NCBI GenBank assembly: GCA_900542035.1
Contig: UQMJ01000004.1
Span: forward strand, 62,001 to 126,000
Direction: 5' to 3'
Origin: an uncultured Clostridium sp.
GTDB taxonomy: Bacteria; Bacillota; Clostridia; Lachnospirales; Lachnospiraceae
Length of the DNA: 64,000 nt
In this document: positions 59,538-64,000 of the stretch, piece by piece
Position numbering within the stretch: position 1 is the first letter of the stretch
Layout: each line of letters starts with the position of its first letter
Program-made: the position numbers and the translations under genes
Notes under the pieces: generated by a model
Databases searched by the model: none
Told to the model about the DNA's origin: nothing
The model's input: the letters and a program-made list of their open reading frames with translations, nothing else

Positions 59538-60440
59538 ATGGAAGAAAAAAATTTTATGCCGGAGGCATATGGATGGCCGCCGGAAGCAGAGCTTACCAGG
59601 AAAAAGAGGGAACAAGGATTTTCGATGGGAGACGCCCATTCCCATCCGGTTTACGAGCTGTTTTACCTGACTTCCGGTACGTGCAGGGTATTTATCGGGC
59701 ATTCGATTTATTATGTCAATGCCGGAGATTTTATTTTAATCCGGCCAGGACAGCTTCACAAAACCACTTATGAATCCAGTCCGGTAGCTGAGCGGGTAAC
59801 CATTGGATTTTTAGAGCCGGCAGCAGAACTGATGCGGAAATTATGTCCAGGGGCAGATGTGGATCAGCTTTTTCATACCGTGAAAATCGGAATTTCCGCA
59901 GAACGCCGCCCATATGCAGAAGAACTGTTCCGGAAAATAGAAGATGAAGGGCAGAGGGCAGACGGCTATTGTGCCATGCTGAAAGGCGGATACCTGCTGG
60001 AACTGCTGGCATTTTTAGGAAGGGAAGGGAAAAAAGCGGGAATTTCGGAAAGTCTGGACGAGATAGAGATGGAGATTCAAAAGGCGGCCGATTATCTGTA
60101 CATCCATTATCCGGATCCGTTAAGCCTGGAAAAGATGGCAGAACAGGCTCATATGAGTCCCGCTTATTTTTCTAAAAAATTCCATAAACTGACGGGATTT
60201 GGATTTAAGGAATATCTGACCCATGTCCGCATTGAGGCGGCAGCAAAGATGCTGGCCCAGGGCGAAGAATCCATAACAGAAATTGCTTTAAGCTGCGGAT
60301 ACAGCGACGGCAATTATTTTGGCGACGTTTTCCGCAAATTAAAAGGGATGTCTCCCAGGCAGTACCGGAGCAGGGTCAAACGTTTGGATAAAAGTCTCTT
60401 GAATAAAAGTATATCAGCCCTTACAATAGAAGGGAAATAG
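59538..60440 (+). CDS. AraC-family transcriptional regulator
   Basis: The 300-aa protein has an N-terminal cupin-like sensing domain (about 30-110: HSHPVYELFYLTSGTCRVFI and GDFILIRPGQLH) and a C-terminal AraC pair of helix-turn-helix motifs (~190-290). The latter include LSLEKMAEQAHMSPAYFSKK and SITEIALSCGYSDGNYFGDV. The typical end is FRKLKGMSPRQYR. It may respond to a sugar or drug and control the divergent MATE gene or the downstream permease. The downstream gene has its own promoter overlapping its 3' end. Confidence 0.92.
   Translation: MEEKNFMPEAYGWPPEAELTRKKREQGFSMGDAHSHPVYELFYLTSGTCRVFIGHSIYYVNAGDFILIRPGQLHKTTYESSPVAERVTIGFLEPAAELMRKLCPGADVDQLFHTVKIGISAERRPYAEELFRKIEDEGQRADGYCAMLKGGYLLELLAFLGREGKKAGISESLDEIEMEIQKAADYLYIHYPDPLSLEKMAEQAHMSPAYFSKKFHKLTGFGFKEYLTHVRIEAAAKMLAQGEESITEIALSCGYSDGNYFGDVFRKLKGMSPRQYRSRVKRLDKSLLNKSISALTIEGK
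60399..60427 (+). promoter_or_regulatory. Promoter of the TauE/SafE permease gene
   Basis: TTGAAT (60399-60404), 17 bp, TACAAT (60422-60427), inside the 3' end of the araC-type gene. Confidence 0.65.
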
Positions 60441-60465
60441 ATTTGTAGAATAGGAGTGGTAAATT

Positions 60466-61254
60466 ATGATGTATCTGTTGTTCGTGCTGGTAAGTTTCGG
60501 TGCGTCAATTGTTGGAGCAATTTGCGGAATCGGCGGCGGAGTAATTATTAAGCCGACCCTGGACGCATTTGGGGTGTTAAGCGTGGCAACCATAAGCTTT
60601 CTGTCTGGCTGTACGGTATTGTCCATGTCCTGTTATTCGGTAATAAAGGCAAAGATGGCAGGAGATTCCAGCGTAGATACAAAGACGGGCACGCCGTTAG
60701 CAATCGGCGCGGCTGCCGGAGGCATTGTAGGCAAGATGATGTTCCAGTATCTGTCCAATCTGTTTGCAGATAAGGATATGGTAGGGGCAGTCCAGGCCGG
60801 ATGCCTGATGATTATTACGCTGGGAACCTTAATCTATACGATTAATAAATCTAAAATCAAAACCCGCAGGCTGACCAATGCAGGAGTATGCCTGATAATT
60901 GGTCTTGTACTGGGAATTATGTCTTCTTTCTTAGGAATTGGCGGCGGCCCGATTAACCTGGTGGTTCTGTTCTATTTCTTTTCTATGGACACCAAGACGG
61001 CAGCAGCAAACTCTCTGTACATTATCCTGTTTTCCCAGATTACCAGTCTAGCCAATACCCTGATTACCAGAACGGTTCCAGAGTTCGACGCAGTTTTGTT
61101 AGTTCTTATGGTAATCGCAGGAATCGGCGGAGGCATGGCTGGCCGTTCCATTAATAAGAAAATCGATACCGATACCGTGGACAAGCTGTTTATCGGATTG
61201 ATGGTCGTACTGATTTTAATCAATATTTATAACATTTACCGTTTTATGGCATAA
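60466..61254 (+). CDS. TauE/SafE-family sulfite/organosulfonate exporter-like permease
   Basis: The 262-aa membrane protein has about eight hydrophobic segments and the duplicated family motif seen as VGAICGIGGGVIIKPTL (about 15-31) and SSFLGIGGGPINL (~152-164). The family exports or imports sulfite, sulfonates and related anions; the substrate here is unknown. It is monocistronic with its own promoter and a strong terminator. Confidence 0.9.
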   Translation: MMYLLFVLVSFGASIVGAICGIGGGVIIKPTLDAFGVLSVATISFLSGCTVLSMSCYSVIKAKMAGDSSVDTKTGTPLAIGAAAGGIVGKMMFQYLSNLFADKDMVGAVQAGCLMIITLGTLIYTINKSKIKTRRLTNAGVCLIIGLVLGIMSSFLGIGGGPINLVVLFYFFSMDTKTAAANSLYIILFSQITSLANTLITRTVPEFDAVLLVLMVIAGIGGGMAGRSINKKIDTDTVDKLFIGLMVVLILINIYNIYRFMA

Positions 61255-61262
61255 GGGAAAAG

Positions 61263-61304
61263 AAACCGCTGCTTACCAGTTTTTCTGGCAGGCAGCGGTT
61301 TTTT
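61263..61304. terminator. Terminator after TauE/SafE gene, also serving the fic gene
   Basis: AAACCGCTGC (61263-61272) pairs with GCAGCGGTTT (61292-61301), with inner CCAG/CTGG and T run. A tracts on the left allow use on the minus strand for the convergent fic gene. Confidence 0.85.
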
Positions 61305-61312
61305 GCGGAGAT

Positions 61313-62305
61313 TTACATTTTTACATAGCGCTGATTTCTGCTGTTTGGTTTATCCGGTATGGTCATCTGTATCAGACCTGCTGCAAGAGCCGGCTTTAGA
61401 TAATGTTTCCTTAACGTTTCTTTGGACTTTAAGCCTAGTCGTTCCATAATGGCAGATGAGGGGTAGGGTATATCATATTCCATACACGCGAGAAGGCGTT
61501 TCACATATTCCGAGGATTCGGCGGACGTTTTGTTTACCTGAAGAATGACCTCATCCAGAATCTGGTCTATCATTTCAAGCATAAATTCAATAAATACATT
61601 GGAATCTCCATTTACATGGCATTTGGCGATCGCATCATAGTAACGCTCCTGAAATCGCTCAATCTGGCTTTCCAAGGGAATATATTCAAATACGCTTCTC
61701 CAACGGTACAGCAGAACAGTGTGCCACAATCTTGCCATTCTGCCATTTCCATCTGAAAATGGATGAATAAATACAAATTCATAATGAAAAACAGCCGATG
61801 CAATCAGAGGATGAACCGTTTTTCCGCTTGTTTTTACCCAGTCCAGTAAATTTTTTACCAAATCCGGAATCAGATTGGGCGGCGGGGCAATAAAAATACA
61901 GGTATCTCCTGAAAATACTCCTTCATCTCCCTTCCGGAATACGCCAGACTCATTGACAGTCCGGTAAGTCATGATTCCATGGATTCTTTTTAAATCGGAA
62001 ATACTGGAAGGCTCAATTTCCCCAATCTTTTCATAAGCGGCATAAGCGTTTTTGACTTCCTGGATTTCTTTTTGATCCCCTAATACCACACGGCCATTAA
62101 TCACATCCCTGACCTGGGATAATGACAGGGAATTGGCCTCGATTTTTAAAGAGGAATGGATGGAAGAAATCCGGTTGTTTTTCCTTAAATGCGGTCTGGA
62201 TTCCAGTTCTTTATGAGTGGTTATTTTTCCGACTTTTTCTGAAATTGTTGAAACAAGTTCCAGCATTCTATTGGTAATGGTATAGGGCGGTATATAATTA
62301 CTCAC
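61313..62305 (-). CDS. Fic-family protein (AMPylator-type), GTG start
   Basis: The 330-aa protein has the Fic catalytic motif HPFSDGNGRMAR at about residue 177, matching HPFx[DE]GNGRxxR, so it probably transfers AMP to protein targets. Near the N terminus, SSLKIEANSL (51-60) resembles the autoinhibitory helix motif (S/T)xxxE(G/N) of class II Fic proteins, with A57 in place of Gly and N58 after. The last ~80 residues look like a winged-helix domain (LACMEYDIPYPSSAIMERLGL). The GTG at 62305 has GAGGTG five bases upstream; an ATG further upstream runs directly into a stop. A 12-bp repeat lies just before it. Target unknown. Confidence 0.87.
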   Translation of the reverse strand: MSNYIPPYTITNRMLELVSTISEKVGKITTHKELESRPHLRKNNRISSIHSSLKIEANSLSLSQVRDVINGRVVLGDQKEIQEVKNAYAAYEKIGEIEPSSISDLKRIHGIMTYRTVNESGVFRKGDEGVFSGDTCIFIAPPPNLIPDLVKNLLDWVKTSGKTVHPLIASAVFHYEFVFIHPFSDGNGRMARLWHTVLLYRWRSVFEYIPLESQIERFQERYYDAIAKCHVNGDSNVFIEFMLEMIDQILDEVILQVNKTSAESSEYVKRLLACMEYDIPYPSSAIMERLGLKSKETLRKHYLKPALAAGLIQMTIPDKPNSRNQRYVKM

Positions 62306-62318
62306 AGTTTCACCTCAT

Positions 62319-62371
62319 CTTGCTTATTATCTTACTTATTATCTTACTTACTATCTTGCGTATTATCTTAC
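62319..62371. repeat. 12-bp tandem repeat (4.4 copies) upstream of fic
   Basis: Units CTTGCTTATTAT, CTTACTTATTAT, CTTACTTACTAT, CTTGCGTATTAT and a partial CTTAC follow one another without spacers (62319-62371). They lie 13 bp upstream of the fic start codon, within its 5' region on the minus strand, and just past the end of the acetyltransferase gene. Confidence 0.85.
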
Positions 62372-62372
62372 A

Positions 62373-63005
62373 CTATTCTACAAAGGAGTGGCTCATAATA
62401 TAAAATTCATCCTGGCTGGGAAGGTGCTTTTTCTCCATTTTTTCCAGGGTATCGTCAAATTTCTGGGCATCTTCTTCGGAAACTGCCATGACTGGACTGT
62501 CGTAGTAAAACCATTTTTTTCCATCTAATGCGCCGGCAATCAGTTCTTTTACCATCATGGCAGACGGGAATTTGCCGCCTTCTACGCAGACATTAAACTT
62601 TTTGCAGCTCTGGAACCCGCGGCTTACATAGTTTGCCGGACTTCCGAAAATGACGATAACATCATAGCCGAGAGCGGCGGCTTTCTCAAAGGAATGCTCC
62701 AAAAGAAGCTTTCCAAGGCCCTTTCTCTGATGGGCTGGGTCGATACAAACAGGACCGAAGGTCAGAATCTGTTTTTCTGTGCCCTGTTCGTCGATCAGGC
62801 GGGATTTGGTATACATAATGTTTCCGATGATTTCCCCATCCTGTTCCATTACAAAGTCCAGTTCTGGAATAAAGTCTTCATGCTCCCGCATGATGCGGAC
62901 CAGGTAATGTTCGGAACAACCTGGGACATAGATGTTATAAAATGCTTTTCTGGTAAGAGTTTCAACGGCCTGGTAATCTTTCGGCTCTTCATTTCTGATA
63001 ATCAT
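62373..63005 (-). CDS. GNAT-family N-acetyltransferase
   Basis: The 210-aa protein has the GNAT fold: IIRNEEPKDYQAVETLTRKAF at the start and the acetyl-CoA loop in VCIDPAHQRKGLGKLLLEHSF (about 90-110, with the Q/RxxGxG/A motif as QRKGLG). The substrate cannot be deduced. The ATG at 63005 follows AGGAGGTATCCC. The frame is open for 24 more codons, overlapping the end of the LysR gene, but has no ribosome binding site there. Its 3' end abuts the 12-bp repeat before fic. Confidence 0.87.
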   Translation of the reverse strand: MIIRNEEPKDYQAVETLTRKAFYNIYVPGCSEHYLVRIMREHEDFIPELDFVMEQDGEIIGNIMYTKSRLIDEQGTEKQILTFGPVCIDPAHQRKGLGKLLLEHSFEKAAALGYDVIVIFGSPANYVSRGFQSCKKFNVCVEGGKFPSAMMVKELIAGALDGKKWFYYDSPVMAVSEEDAQKFDDTLEKMEKKHLPSQDEFYIMSHSFVE

Positions 63006-63046
63006 GGGATACCTCCTGAATGTGTGTGATTGTCTGTGTATTGGTT

Positions 63047-63949
63047 TCAGTGCGCCGGAAAGCGCGTCCCCGTACAAATATTCCAGAATGCCTGACCGGC
63101 CAGGGACATTGGATACTGGGGATTCTGGACTGCGCAGATACGGCGCGGCGGGACCGGAAGATTGAAATCCAGTTTTACCAGACGGCCGTTTTTTAAAAAA
63201 GGATCGGCAAAATTTTCCGGCACAAGAGCCAGGCCGAGATTTTCGGCTGCCAGCGGACAGAGCAGATCCGTAGTGGGAAGTTCAATATCCGGCTGCAGAT
63301 GAAATCCTTCCGCAGAAAACTGCTGTTCCCAGAATTCTCTGGTAGCGGTACCGCTTTCTGTACAGATAAGAGGATAGGACAGCAGATCTTTTAAGGACAG
63401 CTTCCGGCCCTGTAAAAAGGAAAAGGCGGGGCCGGCCACTACAATATCCTGGAAGCTGTCTAATGGACAAATAACAAACTCCTCTTCTTCAGGAATGGGA
63501 GAAATGACCACTGCAAAATCCAGATCCCCATTTTTCAGGGCGGCAACTGCGCTGATGGCATTGTAGGACTGAATCCGGAACTTGATGGAAGGAAATTCTT
63601 CGTGGAACCGGCCAAACCGCGGCAGCAGGTAATGGTGAAGCGTCATTTCGCTGGCGCCCAGCCGGATGGTTCCGGAATCCAGAGACTGGAGACTGCTCAG
63701 TTCGCTTTCCGCCGCAAAAATCTGCTGGCAGGCCTTGGCAATGTGCTGGTAGAGGATGTTTCCCTCCGGCGTCAGGAGAAGCCCCTTTTTTGTTCGGATA
63801 AACAGAGAGCATCCCAAATCATTTTCCAAGTTCTGGATTAGGCGGCTGACCGTAGGCTGGGACAAAAACAGTTCCTTTGCAGCCAGGGTCATGCTGCCAA
63901 GGGATGCGGCGTAGTAAAAGATTTTGTAATAATCAAAATTTGTGCTCAT
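63047..63949 (-). CDS. LysR-family transcriptional regulator
   Basis: The 300-aa protein has the N-terminal winged helix-turn-helix (LGSMTLAAKELFLSQPTVSRLIQNLENDLG, about 17-46, TKKGLLLTPEG after it) and an effector-binding domain (~90-300). ATG 63949 is preferred: AAGGGG lies four bases upstream; an ATG six codons further up has none. The effector is unknown. The acetyltransferase gene follows 41 bp downstream on the same strand and might be co-transcribed. Confidence 0.92.
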   Translation of the reverse strand: MSTNFDYYKIFYYAASLGSMTLAAKELFLSQPTVSRLIQNLENDLGCSLFIRTKKGLLLTPEGNILYQHIAKACQQIFAAESELSSLQSLDSGTIRLGASEMTLHHYLLPRFGRFHEEFPSIKFRIQSYNAISAVAALKNGDLDFAVVISPIPEEEEFVICPLDSFQDIVVAGPAFSFLQGRKLSLKDLLSYPLICTESGTATREFWEQQFSAEGFHLQPDIELPTTDLLCPLAAENLGLALVPENFADPFLKNGRLVKLDFNLPVPPRRICAVQNPQYPMSLAGQAFWNICTGTRFPAH

Positions 63950-64000
63950 AAAGCCCCTTCTATCCATAGATAAAACGTATGGATAAATGCAAAAAATATC

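Noticed and set aside
61313..62305. Fic gene as half of a toxin-antitoxin pair
   Set aside because: No small antitoxin gene lies beside it; the inhibitory-helix-like motif is within the protein itself, which fits a self-inhibited Fic rather than a two-gene module.
8000..64000. CRISPR array, prophage or insertion sequence
   Set aside because: No regularly spaced repeats, transposase, integrase or phage structural genes were seen; the only tandem repeat is the spacerless 12-bp array at 62.3 kb.

Overview
The window looks like a piece of chromosome from an anaerobic, spore-forming Firmicute of the Lachnospiraceae/Clostridia type. The evidence is a CotS-like spore-coat protein, a rubrerythrin beside a Fur/PerR-type regulator, a T-box-controlled archaeal-type prolyl-tRNA synthetase, a transketolase split into two subunits, and the gene orders rpmG-secE-nusG-rplK-rplA / rplJ-rplL and rho-rpmE-DUF1385-prmC-prfA. 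Most genes have AGGAGG-type ribosome binding sites, sigma-A promoters with 17-bp spacers, and intrinsic terminators with strong T runs. I see no prophage, insertion sequence, CRISPR array, rRNA or tRNA gene. The genus cannot be fixed from the sequence alone.

Layout. 1-500: C-terminal end of a Ca2+-type P-type ATPase. 500-830: a long imperfect palindrome and a hairpin. 0.8-3.7 kb: a fumarylacetoacetate-hydrolase-family enzyme, a PerR/Fur regulator and rubrerythrin (both promoters carry the same palindromic operator), and a cysteine-cluster protein. 3.7-6.7 kb: T-box, proS, cca. 6.7-12.4 kb: CotS-like protein, phosphoglucomutase, a CmpB-like membrane protein, an ABC-F ATPase. 12.4-16.9 kb: a structured intergenic stretch, mreB, recD2, comF. 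16.9-20.6 kb: ribosomal protein/secE/nusG cluster with two identical presumed L1 sites and an L10 leader. 20.7-27.2 kb: udk, an internally duplicated DUF1576 membrane protein, mscL with a zinc ribbon, a sugar isomerase-like protein with an orphan sugar-binding lipoprotein, and a cysteine desulfidase. 27.3-32.2 kb: rho to prfA. 32.3-36.6 kb: dTDP-rhamnose genes (rfbA, rfbB, rfbD; no rfbC) and glmM. 36.6-46.2 kb: leuA, split transketolase, a two-component system, a DEAD-box helicase with a 5' UTR attenuator, aldehyde dehydrogenase.

46.2-56.6 kb is the most coherent accessory region. It is a LacI-controlled nucleoside uptake and salvage operon: ribokinase, LacI regulator, amidohydrolase (deaminase), nucleoside hydrolase, nucleoside 2-deoxyribosyltransferase, an ABC ATPase with two permeases, a BMP-family lipoprotein and, unexpectedly, a free-standing protein resembling the C-terminal oligomerisation domain of RarA/MgsA. 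In the inferred scheme the BMP protein and ABC transporter import nucleosides. The hydrolase and deoxyribosyltransferase cleave or exchange the base, the amidohydrolase deaminates a base or nucleoside, and the ribokinase phosphorylates released ribose.

56.7-64 kb: nagA, a MATE exporter divergent from an AraC regulator, a TauE/SafE permease, a Fic protein behind a 12-bp tandem repeat, a GNAT acetyltransferase and a LysR regulator. The strongest candidates for something undescribed are the orphan RarA-C-like protein in the nucleoside operon, the three-hairpin element before mreB, the 208-bp palindrome near the left end, and the duplicated DUF1576 protein. All functional statements come from reading sequence motifs; no database search was run.
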